Shown piece after piece: positions 1 to 9,652 of a DNA stretch of 64,000 bases. The stretch's first letter is position 1. The number at the start of each line of letters is the position of its first letter. A program made the translations under genes and the position numbers. Source of the DNA: Anaerolineae bacterium. Its GTDB lineage: Bacteria; Chloroflexota; Anaerolineae; Aggregatilineales; Phototrophicaceae. The DNA lies in NCBI GenBank assembly GCA_022823945.1, contig JAJEBK010000043.1, positions 62,001 through 126,000 of the forward strand. Reading direction: 5' to 3'. Under the pieces are notes generated by a model that was not told the DNA's origin, did no database searches, and worked only from the letters and a program-made list of their open reading frames with translations.

Positions 1-76
1 CCTGACCTGTCGGAGGGATTGTGGGGGTATCAAGTATACTTGCCTGCGAAGGGCAACTATTCGGGAGGCGAAACCC

Positions 77-3000
77 ATGCGCAGACAGATCTGTCTTGCA
101 TTTGCCTTATTCAATCTGCTGATGCTGGCTGGCGCGCTCCACATCGCCGCGCAGGTAAATCAAGCCGCCTACCTGGCGGTAACGGATGTTCAGCCCTCGC
201 CCGCCGGTCAGCTGGGCTTGGAAGACACGGTCACTTTCTGGTTCAATCGCCGAGTGGATTGCGCGGAGGCAGAAGCGGCATTTTCCTGGCAGCCCGCCAC
301 TCGCGGCGAGCTGAGCTGCGATGAATATTCGCTTGGCTTCGAGCCAGTTGACGCATTCCAGCGCGGCCAGCATTACACCTTTCGCTTGAATACGCCGCTG
401 GCTGCCAAAGATGGCGCGCCCTTGCTCGATCCCTTCCAGGTTGTTTTTTCCACTGTTGGCTTTCTGACTATCGCAGATGCGTTTCCGTTGCCGGGCAGCT
501 CGCTGGCGGAGGTGGATTCCGCCATCACCGTGGCATTTGACGCGCCGGTCGTTCCACTTGCCTTGTCGACGGATAGCGACATACTGCCGCAGCCGCTGAG
601 TTTGTCGCCCGCGGTCGCCGGACTTGGCGAATGGGTCAATAGCGCCGTTTATGTCTATACGCCACACCAGCCACTGGCCGGCGATACGGAATATACTGTG
701 ACAATTTCCGCCGACCTGGTCGCGGTTGATGGCTCGGTCCTGGCGGGCCCGGCAAGCTGGTCGTTCAAAACAGTGCCGCCCACAATCGTTGCTATCGAGC
801 CGCCGCCCGATACAAACGGGTTGATTTTGGATCCGCGCATCCAGATCCGCTTCGATCAACCGCTCTCACAAAACCTGGTCGAGCGCGCCTTCCGCTTTGA
901 AGCGCTGCCGGACAGCGACCATCCGGACATCGCGGGCAGTTTTGAATGGGCGGAAGATGGCCTGGGTTTCGCTTATATCCCCGATCGGCGGCTGGCGTTG
1001 GACACGGTGTATACAGCCAGTTTTGATGGCGAATTGCTGCCGGGTCTGCGCATAGCTGGCAGCTCCCAAGCGCCCGACTGGTTCTACACCACAGTCGGCG
1101 CGCCACGCATAATCGACACAGAGCCGCGCGATGGCGAACAAGACGCCTTTACGCACGGGCTGTCGCTCTACTTCGCATCGCCCATGGATATCGACTCGCT
1201 GGCTGGCAAAGTGCGCATCGAGCCAGCGCCCGCCGAAGCGCCGCTTACCTATTACAGCGACTGGAACAACCGCTATGCCGTGTCTTTTGATGCCCAGCCA
1301 GACACGAACTATCGCGTCACAGTCGCTGCTGGCATGCGGGACATCTATGGGAATGCCATCGCCGAACCGCTGACTATTGCGTACAAAACCGAGCCGCGTC
1401 CGCCGGAAGTCGGCTTTGTCATGCCCGGCGATGTCGGCTTTACTGACGCGCAGCCGCCGACCCGGTTGCAGGTCTATCATCGCGGCGTCGAGCATGTCGA
1501 TCTGGCGCTGTATAGGCTTTCGCGAGAAGACTTCGTCGCGCGCCTGACCGATCCTGAACATTATTCTCCCGCCGATGACTACCGCCCACCCGAGTCGGGC
1601 TTGTTGCATAGCTGGCGTATCTCTGGCACAGAAGAGAAATCCCGCCAGACCGAGACCGTGACTCTGGCAGAAAACGGATTGGCGCCAGGAATCTATTTCG
1701 CCGAGCTAAGCGCGCCAGGGCTGGATCTTCGCTGGGCGCCGACCAGACACTTCCTGATCGTGGCTAATGCTGTGCTGACGATGAAGCAATCCGTCAGCAA
1801 ACTGACGATCTGGGCGCTTGATGCCAGCAGCGGCGCGCCGATCGGCGGCCAGCGCATCCGTGTCTATGGTCCCGATTCCAGTGAGATTGGCAGTGGTTTC
1901 AGCGACTCGCAGGGCATCGCGCAGATCGATCTGCCGCCAGCAAAAGAGCGCTATGCGGGCTACGCCGCTGTGCTGGATGCAGGCGAGCATTTTGGCATCG
2001 GCTTCACGAACTGGACGGACGGTTTGGCTGCCTGGGAATTCGGGATTGATGCGGACTATTATCCCAGCCCCCATCAGGTTTATGTCTATGCCGACCGTAC
2101 CGTGTATCGCGGCGGCCAGCCCGTCTATTTTCGTGGCTTGGCGCGCGCCAAAGACGATGTGAGCTACCCGCCTCCGCAGCTTTCCAGTGCAATGGTGATC
2201 ATCGGCGACTCGCGTGGCGATGCTGTCTATGAGCAAGAGTTGCCGCTCAGTGAGTACGGCAGTTTTCACGGCAAGTTCGAGCTCCCGGCCGATGCCGCGC
2301 CCGGACATTATTATGTCTCGGCCGCATTGCCTGCAGACGATGGTTATCAAGAAGCCAGCGGCTGGTTCAGCTTCTTGGTAGCGGACTATCGCCTGCCGGA
2401 ATTTCAGGTATCGCTGAGCGCCGAACCCACACAAATCGCGCCTGGCGATACAGCCGAAATCAAGCTGGAAGGCAAATACTTCTTCGGTGGCGCGGTATCG
2501 CAGGCAAAAGCCGACTACACCGTCCTGGCTGCGCCATACGCATTTGAATACACGGGTGCTGGCGTTTACGACTTCGGCGAACGCGACCAATATGACGCGG
2601 CTGAGCGCGAATTCTACATTGACGAAAGCTTGATTGCCCAAGGCGAGTTGCGCACCGACGCGCATGGCCGGGCGCGCTTCCAACTGGTCGGCGACCTGGG
2701 CGCAGACAATATGAGTCAACGTTGGCTGATTGAAGCAGCGATCGGCGACGAGTCGGGACAGGCGATCTATGAACAGACCAGCCTGATCGTGCATCAGGGA
2801 CTCTTTTATATTGGCGCGCAGGCTGAAAGCGCCGTCGTCCGAGCGGGCGAAGACAGCCGCATCCAACTCATCGCCGTCGACTGGGACAGCCAGCCCATCG
2901 CCAGCCAGCGGATTGACATTAAAGTTGTCGAGCGCCGTTGGCGACGAGTGCAAGAGCAAGACTCAAGCAGCGGAAGCGTCAGCACGACCTGGGAAGTCGA

Positions 3001-6000
3001 CGAACACCCTGTCAGCAGCGACAGCCTGGTCACGGACGCCGATGGCAAAGCGGCATTCGTATACCAGCCGCCGGTCGGTGGCATATACAAAATCACTGCC
3101 TCAGCCAGCGATTCTGCCGGCAACGAGGTTCGAACCGCGACATATAGCTGGGCAGTTGGTGATGACTACATCCCCTGGCGCGCGCAAAACGACCGTGTCA
3201 TCGAGCTGGTGCCCGCTGCGAGCGCCTACCAAATCGGCGAAACTGCCAAAGTGCTCATCGCATCGCCATTCCAGGGCGAGGCGCAGGCGCTGGTCACCAT
3301 CGAGCGCGGCGAGGTGCTCAGCGCAGAAGTCCTGACATTGCGCAGCAACTCGCACCTATACGAATTTGAAGTCCTTCCCGAGCATGCGCCGAATATCTAT
3401 GTCAGCGCCTTCATCATGAAGCCCCCCGATACGAACAATCGGTCCACCAGTTGGCGAATGGGCATGACGCAGTTGCATGTCGATATGCAACGAAAAGTGC
3501 TGGCTATCGACATTCGCCCCGACAGCCGCATCGCCGCTCCGGACGACACGATCGCCTGGCAGATGCAGGTCAGCGATTATCGTGGCGAACCGATGGTGGC
3601 GGAAGTGGGCGTGGCATTGACCGACCTGGCGGCGCTTTCGCTTGGCGAGCAGGTCAACCCGTCTCTGCTGGAGCACTTTTATCACAGGCAAGCGCTGGGT
3701 GTGCAGACCTCCAGCCCGCTCGTCATGCAAGCGGCTCAAGAGCGCGCGCTTGTGGAATCGGCGGCGATGTCCGATATGTGCTGCTTTGACAATGGGCGTG
3801 GCGGTGGCGGACTATCTGACGAAGCCGTTTTCGATATCCGCAGCGAATTTATCGATACGCCTTATTGGAATCCGCTGCTTGTGACCGATTCGGCTGGCAT
3901 AGCGACATTTGAAACGCGCCTGCCCGACAACCTGACGACCTGGCGGCTCGATGCCCGCGCCTGGACGAAGTCGCCCGCTGGCAAGCTGCTGCTGGGAGAA
4001 AACACATCCGATCTGCGTAGCACGCGCCCCCTGCTGATCCGCCCAATCACGCCTCGCTTCTTCGTCGTCGGCGACCGCGTTCAGCTGGCTGCCATCGTCA
4101 ACAACAACAGCGAAGCGCACTTGGCCGCCAGTGTATCCATGCACAATCTGGCCGGGCTGGAATTGGCGGATGGCGAGTCCAATCAGCGGCGAATCAGCAT
4201 CCCGGCTGGTGGTCGGGGGCGCATCACCTGGCAGGTAGAAATCGGCGATGTCGAGGCGGTCGCGCCTATTTTTGCTGTGCGCAGCGATGATGGCTTGTTC
4301 AGCGATGCCAGTATTTCTCCCGCAAGCAGCGATGACGAAGGCAGCTTGCCCGTGGTTCGCTTTGCCGCTTCGGAAACAATCGGCACGGCCGGGCTGCTGC
4401 GCGAGGCGGGGATGCGCCAGGAAGCGCTGCGTCTGCCCGACGACCTGGATTTGCGGCAGGGCAGCCTGGATATACGCCTGCAAAAGTCGCTGGCGGGCAT
4501 GCTGACCGAGAGCCTGACCTACCTGGCGGCAGAATCAACGCGTTACCAGGATTGCACAGCCAGCCTGGTCAGCCGCTTTTTGCCCAACATCGTCAGCTAC
4601 CGAGCGCTGGAGCAGTTGAGATTGGCGGACACTGTGCTGAAAGCCACTTTGGACGCGCTGACCGCCGAGTCTTTGCGGGAACTGGTTGGGCGGCAATTAA
4701 GCGACGGCGGCTGGAGCTGGTGCGGCGGCAATAGCAGCGACATCACGACAACCGCTTATGCGCTCTATGGCTTGGCAATCGCCCGGCAGCAAGGCTATCT
4801 CGTCGATGCCGCGACAATCGATCGCGCTCAGCGGCATCTGCGGCGCGCTTTGATCAAGCCTTCGTTGGCGGACGAAGCCTGGCAGTTGAACCGGCAGGCG
4901 TTCATGTTGTATGCGCTGGCGATGTCCGGCGCGCCAGACAGCGACCATAGCGCCGAACTTTTCCAAAGCCGTCAGCGCCTAAACCTGGACGCGGTCGCCT
5001 TTTTAGCGCAGACGCTACACCGCATCGATCCGCAAGACGAAACGCGCCTGGATGCGCTCGTCCAGATGCTTCTCAATCGTGCTGTTAGCCGCGCCACGGG
5101 CACTTTCTTTGAAGAAAGCTATGTCGACCGCTGGAATTGGTCATCGGATATTCGCAGCACCGCGCTGGCTTTGGACACTTTGCTGACACTGCGCCCGCAA
5201 AGCGAACTGCTGCCAAATATCGTGCGGCATCTGGTCACTGTGCGAGAAGGCAGCGGGCATTGGCGTTCCATGCAGCAGACAACCTGGTCGATTATCGCGT
5301 TGACCAACTGGATGCTGCACAGCGGCGAGCTGACTCCCGACTTCATCTACAGCGCCACAATCAACGGTGAGCAGTTGCTGGCCAATGTCGCCATGCCCGA
5401 CAACGCGCTGCAAGACGATGCGCTGCGAGTCGAGCTGGATCAACTGCTGCAAGACGAGACCAACATCCTGGCATTTCGGCGCGGGGACGGAGCCGGAGCG
5501 CTGTATTACACCGCTCATCTGCGGGCCGATCTGCCCGTGCCCACTCTGCAGCCGATCAGCCGCGGCCTGGAAATATTGCGCACCTACACGCTGCTGGGCG
5601 ATGAAACGAAGACAGCTGTACATAGCGCCGCAGTCGGCGAAGTGCTGCAGGCGCGCTTGCAGATTGTCGCGCCCAATGCGCTGCGCTATGTCGTCATTGA
5701 AGATGCCTTCCCGGCCGGCGCAGAAGCGATCAATCCCGCGCTGGCAACCAGCCAACAGATCGGCACAATGCCCGGCGGCGAACGCATCGACCAGGCGGAC
5801 GGATGGGGCTGGTGGCACTTCGACGCGATCGAATTTCGCGATGAGAAAGCCAGCATCTATGCCAGCTATTTGCCGCGCGGCGTCTATGAATATGTCTATA
5901 CGCTCCGACCGTCTATCGCAGGTGAGTACCATGTCATCCCGCCCACTGCGCGCGAGATGAACTTCCCCGAAGTCTATGGCCGGGGCGCGGGCATGCTCTT

Positions 6001-6019
6001 CCGCATCACGGACGACTAG
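77..6019 (+). CDS. Bacterial alpha-2-macroglobulin family protein, thioester-less
   Basis: This 1980-residue exported protein looks like a bacterial alpha-2-macroglobulin (YfaS/YfhM type), a family thought to trap proteases at the cell surface. ATG 77 follows GGGAGG at 63-68. Residues 1-25 are a signal peptide or anchor without a lipobox Cys. About four Ig-like (SbsA/Big_5-type) modules cover roughly 30-440. Macroglobulin-type modules follow, with an MG2-like part near 665-760 (TVYRGGQPVYFRG). A Gly-rich segment after a Cys pair lies near 1234-1247, the A2M signature region near 1255-1300, and an alpha-toroid domain near 1480-1800 (DGGWSWCGG). At the thioester site the sequence is YQDCTAS: Cys1493 is kept, but the Glu-Gln of CxEQ is Ala-Ser, so a Cys-Gln thioester cannot form. 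The usual partner PbpC is not seen in this window. The stop lies one base from the convergent PhyH gene. Confidence 0.9.
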   Translation: MRRQICLAFALFNLLMLAGALHIAAQVNQAAYLAVTDVQPSPAGQLGLEDTVTFWFNRRVDCAEAEAAFSWQPATRGELSCDEYSLGFEPVDAFQRGQHYTFRLNTPLAAKDGAPLLDPFQVVFSTVGFLTIADAFPLPGSSLAEVDSAITVAFDAPVVPLALSTDSDILPQPLSLSPAVAGLGEWVNSAVYVYTPHQPLAGDTEYTVTISADLVAVDGSVLAGPASWSFKTVPPTIVAIEPPPDTNGLILDPRIQIRFDQPLSQNLVERAFRFEALPDSDHPDIAGSFEWAEDGLGFAYIPDRRLALDTVYTASFDGELLPGLRIAGSSQAPDWFYTTVGAPRIIDTEPRDGEQDAFTHGLSLYFASPMDIDSLAGKVRIEPAPAEAPLTYYSDWNNRYAVSFDAQPDTNYRVTVAAGMRDIYGNAIAEPLTIAYKTEPRPPEVGFVMPGDVGFTDAQPPTRLQVYHRGVEHVDLALYRLSREDFVARLTDPEHYSPADDYRPPESGLLHSWRISGTEEKSRQTETVTLAENGLAPGIYFAELSAPGLDLRWAPTRHFLIVANAVLTMKQSVSKLTIWALDASSGAPIGGQRIRVYGPDSSEIGSGFSDSQGIAQIDLPPAKERYAGYAAVLDAGEHFGIGFTNWTDGLAAWEFGIDADYYPSPHQVYVYADRTVYRGGQPVYFRGLARAKDDVSYPPPQLSSAMVIIGDSRGDAVYEQELPLSEYGSFHGKFELPADAAPGHYYVSAALPADDGYQEASGWFSFLVADYRLPEFQVSLSAEPTQIAPGDTAEIKLEGKYFFGGAVSQAKADYTVLAAPYAFEYTGAGVYDFGERDQYDAAEREFYIDESLIAQGELRTDAHGRARFQLVGDLGADNMSQRWLIEAAIGDESGQAIYEQTSLIVHQGLFYIGAQAESAVVRAGEDSRIQLIAVDWDSQPIASQRIDIKVVERRWRRVQEQDSSSGSVSTTWEVDEHPVSSDSLVTDADGKAAFVYQPPVGGIYKITASASDSAGNEVRTATYSWAVGDDYIPWRAQNDRVIELVPAASAYQIGETAKVLIASPFQGEAQALVTIERGEVLSAEVLTLRSNSHLYEFEVLPEHAPNIYVSAFIMKPPDTNNRSTSWRMGMTQLHVDMQRKVLAIDIRPDSRIAAPDDTIAWQMQVSDYRGEPMVAEVGVALTDLAALSLGEQVNPSLLEHFYHRQALGVQTSSPLVMQAAQERALVESAAMSDMCCFDNGRGGGGLSDEAVFDIRSEFIDTPYWNPLLVTDSAGIATFETRLPDNLTTWRLDARAWTKSPAGKLLLGENTSDLRSTRPLLIRPITPRFFVVGDRVQLAAIVNNNSEAHLAASVSMHNLAGLELADGESNQRRISIPAGGRGRITWQVEIGDVEAVAPIFAVRSDDGLFSDASISPASSDDEGSLPVVRFAASETIGTAGLLREAGMRQEALRLPDDLDLRQGSLDIRLQKSLAGMLTESLTYLAAESTRYQDCTASLVSRFLPNIVSYRALEQLRLADTVLKATLDALTAESLRELVGRQLSDGGWSWCGGNSSDITTTAYALYGLAIARQQGYLVDAATIDRAQRHLRRALIKPSLADEAWQLNRQAFMLYALAMSGAPDSDHSAELFQSRQRLNLDAVAFLAQTLHRIDPQDETRLDALVQMLLNRAVSRATGTFFEESYVDRWNWSSDIRSTALALDTLLTLRPQSELLPNIVRHLVTVREGSGHWRSMQQTTWSIIALTNWMLHSGELTPDFIYSATINGEQLLANVAMPDNALQDDALRVELDQLLQDETNILAFRRGDGAGALYYTAHLRADLPVPTLQPISRGLEILRTYTLLGDETKTAVHSAAVGEVLQARLQIVAPNALRYVVIEDAFPAGAEAINPALATSQQIGTMPGGERIDQADGWGWWHFDAIEFRDEKASIYASYLPRGVYEYVYTLRPSIAGEYHVIPPTAREMNFPEVYGRGAGMLFRITDD

Positions 6020-6020
6020 G

Positions 6021-6830
6021 TCAAGGCGCGACCATCAGGATGGTTGGCTCTTCTGCATCGCCGAAGATGCCACAGGGACCGCCGGCTTCGCTCTCTTCCA
6101 GGACGACTTCAGCGCCGGCGAATGTCAGCAGCGGATGATAAAATTCCGCCACTTGCTGCGCCTCGCCGACCACATAATGCCCGATGAGCGAGCGACGGAA
6201 ACGCGACTGGCTGCGGTTGGGGAAGCTGCCGTGGATCACCTGCCCATTAAAAAAGAGCACATCGCCGGCTTGCATGGGGACAGGCTTTGGCGCGCTGCCC
6301 GGCGGGATCGGCACTGTCTTGCTGCTGAAACTTTGTGACAAATCGGCTTCGATCAAGCACAGCTGCGGCAGATCCTGTGTGCGCGGCACGATCTGCATAC
6401 AGCCATTTTCTTCATCGCAATCATCCACCGCCATCCAGGCAGCCAGGCAGGTGCCCGGTCGCACACGCAGCGACTTCTGGTCTTGATGCAGGGCTTGTCC
6501 GCGCGCGCCGGGCGGCTTGAAATAGAACATCGTTTGCGCGGCGTATGGCTGCTTGCCCAGCAGCGCCGTCGTCCAATGCCGCAGCCGCTCGTCCAGCAGC
6601 CAATCCAGCGCGAGTTTGTCGAAGCGATGCGGGTGCACCAGGCGTGGATAGGCTCGCAGCGGGTCGTCAGCGCCCAGCAGTGTGTTGCGGTCGCCTGCAT
6701 AGCCATGCCCTTGCGCGTTCAGCCGCATGAAGTGCGCCTTGATGCTTTCGATCTCGCTCGCGGCGAACACGCCCGGTACGACGACATAGCCCTCGGCAAT
6801 AAAATGCTGTGTCAGCTCATGTTGGTTCAT
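6021..6830 (-). CDS. Phytanoyl-CoA dioxygenase (PhyH) family protein
   Basis: This 269-residue protein is a predicted Fe(II)/2-oxoglutarate-dependent hydroxylase of the PhyH family. The iron-binding facial triad is visible: H115-Q-D117 (ALHQDQ) and H200 (VIHGS). An Arg-rich segment at 210-213 is suited to holding 2-oxoglutarate. The length fits the family, and the substrate cannot be read from sequence. Its ATG overlaps the stop of the upstream FemAB gene by 4 bp (ATGA at 6830-6827), so the two are probably translationally coupled. This hints, without proof, at hydroxylation of an amino acid, peptide or wall component linked to the FemAB product. Confidence 0.85.
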   Translation of the reverse strand: MNQHELTQHFIAEGYVVVPGVFAASEIESIKAHFMRLNAQGHGYAGDRNTLLGADDPLRAYPRLVHPHRFDKLALDWLLDERLRHWTTALLGKQPYAAQTMFYFKPPGARGQALHQDQKSLRVRPGTCLAAWMAVDDCDEENGCMQIVPRTQDLPQLCLIEADLSQSFSSKTVPIPPGSAPKPVPMQAGDVLFFNGQVIHGSFPNRSQSRFRRSLIGHYVVGEAQQVAEFYHPLLTFAGAEVVLEESEAGGPCGIFGDAEEPTILMVAP

Positions 6831-7906
6831 CGTGATGCTCCTGATTTATTCATGCGATCCAGCAGGCGCGGCATAACTGTCTCGTAAGCGCGGTAGAGCC
6901 AGGACTGTGGCGCGTAATCCCAAGCGCCGCTGTGCCGCACCAGCATCCCGCGAAAACCGCGCTTGAATTGGTATACGCCCCAAAGCGGGTCGCTTTCGTC
7001 AAACACATCCGGCGCTCCCCACATATCATAAATCGCGCAGCCTTGCGCCTTTGCCCACTGCATCGCCGCCCATTGCAGCGCATAATTGGGCATGCGCGCG
7101 CGCTCTTCGTTGGCCGACGCCCCATAAAAATACCAGCAAGCCTGTCCAAAGCGAAACAAGATGACATGGGCGATGGCTCTGCCCGCATATTCGGCGATCA
7201 AGGCATGCGCCAGGCCGGCAAGGATGAAGTCTCGCCAGGCAAGTTGATAATAATCAAATGGGCGGATCATAAACCGGTCTCGCGCCCCCGTAACCTGATA
7301 GAGTTGATAAAGCAGTGGCAAGTCGTCCAGTGTGGCATCACGGATCGTCACGCCTTTCTTGGCTGCGGCACGGACTTTGCGCCGCGTATTGCCGCTGAAG
7401 GACATCAGGATATCGCCCAGAGGACGCTGCAAGTCGATGATCAGCGTATTGCGGAATTGCACTTGCGAGGCAGAAAAACGCCAGCCGCGCGCCGAAAGCA
7501 TCTCCATAAACTGCCCGCCCAGCGCGTCGCAGCGGTCGTCTTCTCCCCCGGGCAGGCCAGTAGCCGCGATGACATCGGGGTCGATCTTCAGCCAGACATT
7601 GCCCAGTCGCCGGGCTCGTTTCTCCAGTTCCGCCAGTACCGCTTCCGCCAATGCCAAATCGCGATAATCCAGCGCCGGACCTTTGCTGACCATCGTGACC
7701 GTCAGCGGGCCGATGCGCCGTGTGGCCAAGCTGGCCAGCGCCACGACTTGCTCGCCGCGTTGAAAAGCCAGCCGCGTGGGCTGCCAGCCGCCAGTAGCCT
7801 GCTTGAAAGCGCCCCAGTCCCAGGTCTGAAGCACATGCGCGCCGGGCAGCTCGCGCAGCGCATCATTCCAGCTTTGGCGATCGCCGATTTCCGCAACTGT
7901 CAGCAA
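6827..7906 (-). CDS. FemAB/FemX-like peptidoglycan aminoacyltransferase (paralogue 1)
   Basis: This 359-residue protein resembles FemA/FemB/FemX enzymes, which pass amino acids from aminoacyl-tRNA to the peptide stem of peptidoglycan precursors in the cytoplasm. Visible family features are an N-terminal HVLQTWDWGAFK block, the basic NTRRKVRAAAKKG segment near 180, and the C-terminal YDMWGAPD and LWGVYQFKRGF blocks of the second GNAT-like fold. The only in-frame start available is TTG 7906, with AGGGG at a longer than usual distance upstream, so the true N-terminus is uncertain. It overlaps PhyH by 4 bp. A second paralogue follows on the same strand. Confidence 0.85.
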   Translation of the reverse strand: MLTVAEIGDRQSWNDALRELPGAHVLQTWDWGAFKQATGGWQPTRLAFQRGEQVVALASLATRRIGPLTVTMVSKGPALDYRDLALAEAVLAELEKRARRLGNVWLKIDPDVIAATGLPGGEDDRCDALGGQFMEMLSARGWRFSASQVQFRNTLIIDLQRPLGDILMSFSGNTRRKVRAAAKKGVTIRDATLDDLPLLYQLYQVTGARDRFMIRPFDYYQLAWRDFILAGLAHALIAEYAGRAIAHVILFRFGQACWYFYGASANEERARMPNYALQWAAMQWAKAQGCAIYDMWGAPDVFDESDPLWGVYQFKRGFRGMLVRHSGAWDYAPQSWLYRAYETVMPRLLDRMNKSGASR

Positions 7907-8058
7907 TTTGTAGGCTAGCCCCTGATTAGCTGTGTGTGTCGTACAGAGTCTAGCGCAGTTTATTCACAAACACGCAGGCATTCGCGAGGGCTTGTGCTCC
8001 AAAACCCCTCGCCAAGACTTGTCCAGAGGACAGCACCGTTTTTCTACCCCATCCCCGG

Positions 8059-8084
8059 CCCTTCCCCATATCAATGGAGAAGGG
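8059..8084. repeat. Inverted repeat CCCTTCCCCAT / ATGGAGAAGGG
   Basis: Arms of 11 bases at 8059-8069 and 8074-8084 pair with one mismatch around a 4-base loop. It resembles the hairpin downstream of trxA (48858-48882), which suggests related repeat remnants. Confidence 0.6.
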
Positions 8085-8164
8085 TGACTCGTAAATCAAC
8101 CTGTGCGATGATTGCTAATCTTTCAAGAAATTGAGAATCAGAATTCATCTTGTCTGAATGCGCT

Positions 8165-8192
8165 CCCCCTCCCTGATGCTTCGGGGAGGGGG
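8165..8192. repeat. Perfect 9-bp inverted repeat CCCCCTCCC / GGGAGGGGG
   Basis: The arms at 8165-8173 and 8184-8192 are perfectly complementary across a 10-base loop and are followed by a G-rich run. It may act as a terminator or be a repeat remnant. No U-tract follows on the plus strand. Confidence 0.6.
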
Positions 8193-8255
8193 TTGGGGGG
8201 TGGGGTAGATCATCACATGCGCGCCCTTGGAAACCTGTCCTGTCTTCAACTGACC

Positions 8256-8312
8256 AGTCGGGGGGCTAAGGAGGGTCTAGCGGGCGAGTCAGCGCCTCGC
8301 CCCTACGTGCAG
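8256..8312. repeat. Dispersed palindromic repeat, copy A
   Basis: The core palindrome is GGGCGAG (8282-8288), a 7-base loop and CTCGCCC (8296-8302), followed by CTAC. The surrounding 57 bases are closely similar to 48949-49005, including the leading GTCGGGGGG tract. Shorter relatives lie at 9485-9508 and 54638-54662. Confidence 0.75.
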
Positions 8313-8335
8313 GGGTGGGGAGATCGGGGCATCGC

Positions 8336-9394
8336 CTAGGGGTTGAAAAGGCCGATCTGCCTGGCTCGCAGCGCCGCCCGATAAGCCGCGTAGATGGGTC
8401 GGCTGAAGGGCAGATCCCATGCGCCCATCGTTCGCCGCAACTCGCCTCCCCAGCCGCGCTTGAAACCATAGACGCCCCACAAGCCATCGCGGCGGTCGCG
8501 GAATTGCGCTTCCAGAATCGCTTCGTCATGATCGGGGACACCCCACATGTCATAGCTGTGGCAGCGGAGTTTTTTTGCCCAGCCAATGGCTGCCCATTGC
8601 AAGCCATAACTCGCATAGACCTGGCGGTGTGCGCGCGACGATGCGCCATACAAATACCAGGCTTTGCCGCCCAGCGCGAAGACCATCACACCTGCCAGCA
8701 GCTCGCCAGCCAGTTCCGCCAGCAGCAATGTCCCATAACGCGGCATAAATAGATCAAAGACCATTGCGTAATAGTCCGCGTTGTGCACGCCGAAGCTGTT
8801 GCGATCGCCGGTCGCTTGCATCAGTTGGCCAAAAGCCCGCAAATCGCGCCGCTCCCCCGTGCGGATACGCAAATCGCTCGCCAGGCTCTTGCGGATTTTG
8901 CGGCGCGTGCCTTGATTCATGTTCGCCAAGATCGCGTCTTGACCCTTGCGTATGTCTATGATGATGGTGCGCGGCGGCTGTATCGTCTGCGGGCTGGGAC
9001 GAAAACCCATGCTGCGCAGAGCCAGCTCTTCGCCCGGCGCAAGGTGGCCCGGTTCGATCTTGAGGAAGGCCGCGCCGGTTTCTTTGCCGATAGCATACCA
9101 GAGCGCCTCGTAATGCAACCCGTCTTCGGCATAAGGTCCCATGGGCACATAAGCCATTTTGCCCAGCCGCATGGGCAGGTCTTTCACCAATGTCAGCGCC
9201 GACGCCCGAATGCCGTGCAAGTCAGCGGCTGCAATTTCGTAAGCGTCCCAGTCGAAGTGATCTTTGAGCCTGCCCCATTCTATCAGTTGCAAGATGTGCG
9301 CGCGCGGCTGCCTCGTCACGAATTCCGCCCACTCACCTGGTGCGATATCTTCCAAAGTTCGCTGGTGTCGGCGCTCGTTGCGTCGATCGGCCAT
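8336..9394 (-). CDS. FemAB/FemX-like peptidoglycan aminoacyltransferase (paralogue 2)
   Basis: This second FemAB-type protein (352 residues) shares the first paralogue's block order: a HILQLIEWGRLK segment near the N-terminus, GTRRKIRKS in the middle, then SYDMWGVPD and LWGVYGFKRGW. It is a predicted cytoplasmic aminoacyl-tRNA-dependent ligase acting on peptidoglycan precursors or on a related lipid-linked substrate. I chose ATG 9394 because AAGGGA lies about 8 bases upstream; an in-frame start at 9445 would add 17 residues with no supporting site. Two FemAB enzymes fit a multi-residue interpeptide bridge, but the added amino acid cannot be told. Confidence 0.85.
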   Translation of the reverse strand: MADRRNERRHQRTLEDIAPGEWAEFVTRQPRAHILQLIEWGRLKDHFDWDAYEIAAADLHGIRASALTLVKDLPMRLGKMAYVPMGPYAEDGLHYEALWYAIGKETGAAFLKIEPGHLAPGEELALRSMGFRPSPQTIQPPRTIIIDIRKGQDAILANMNQGTRRKIRKSLASDLRIRTGERRDLRAFGQLMQATGDRNSFGVHNADYYAMVFDLFMPRYGTLLLAELAGELLAGVMVFALGGKAWYLYGASSRAHRQVYASYGLQWAAIGWAKKLRCHSYDMWGVPDHDEAILEAQFRDRRDGLWGVYGFKRGWGGELRRTMGAWDLPFSRPIYAAYRAALRARQIGLFNP

Positions 9395-9463
9395 AGCAGA
9401 GATCCCTTCAAAATAGAGCCGCGAATCCCGGTGCGATTCTAGCACAGCGCCAACATAGAAACA

Positions 9464-9512
9464 GCCTGTCGGGGCGGAGTCTGTGGGCGACTCAAGATTC
9501 GCCCCTACCGCA
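9464..9512. repeat. Dispersed palindromic repeat, degenerate copy B
   Basis: GGGCGA at 9485-9490 and TCGCCC at 9499-9504 flank an 8-base loop and are followed by CTAC, as in copies A and C. A CTGTCGGGGCGG tract precedes it, as in the longer copies. Confidence 0.6.
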
Positions 9513-9609
9513 CAGTGAATCTCTGTGCCTACGCGCCGCTGTGGTAAAAATGATGTAATGCGATTGGTCCCCAGCCATGCGAAACTCGGTCAACCGAATT
9601 CAATTCGCG

Positions 9610-9652
9610 CTGACAATCATCGGTTGCATTCGTACAATCGCGCTGATATACT
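9610..9652 (+). promoter_or_regulatory. Two overlapping sigma70-type promoters for the nuo operon
   Basis: Promoter 1 is CTGACA (9610-9615), a 17-base spacer and TACAAT (9633-9638). Promoter 2 is TTGCAT (9624-9629), a 17-base spacer and TATACT (9647-9652). Both point at nuoA, leaving a leader of about 100 bases. Confidence 0.65.

Larger units (their letters stand above)
7907..8335. other. Gene-free interval with several palindromic repeats
   Basis: This 429-base gap between the two FemAB genes shows no credible reading frame. It holds three separate inverted-repeat structures: 8059-8084, 8165-8192 and 8282-8302, each annotated below. The run of G around 8184-8206 on the plus strand is typical of intergenic repeat remnants. 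I found no convincing promoter for the minus-strand gene starting at 7906. Confidence 0.7.

Noticed and set aside
8184..8206. G-rich run as a regulatory G-quadruplex
   Set aside because: It forms one arm of an inverted repeat with T-broken G runs and no gene start nearby; repeat remnant is the simpler reading.
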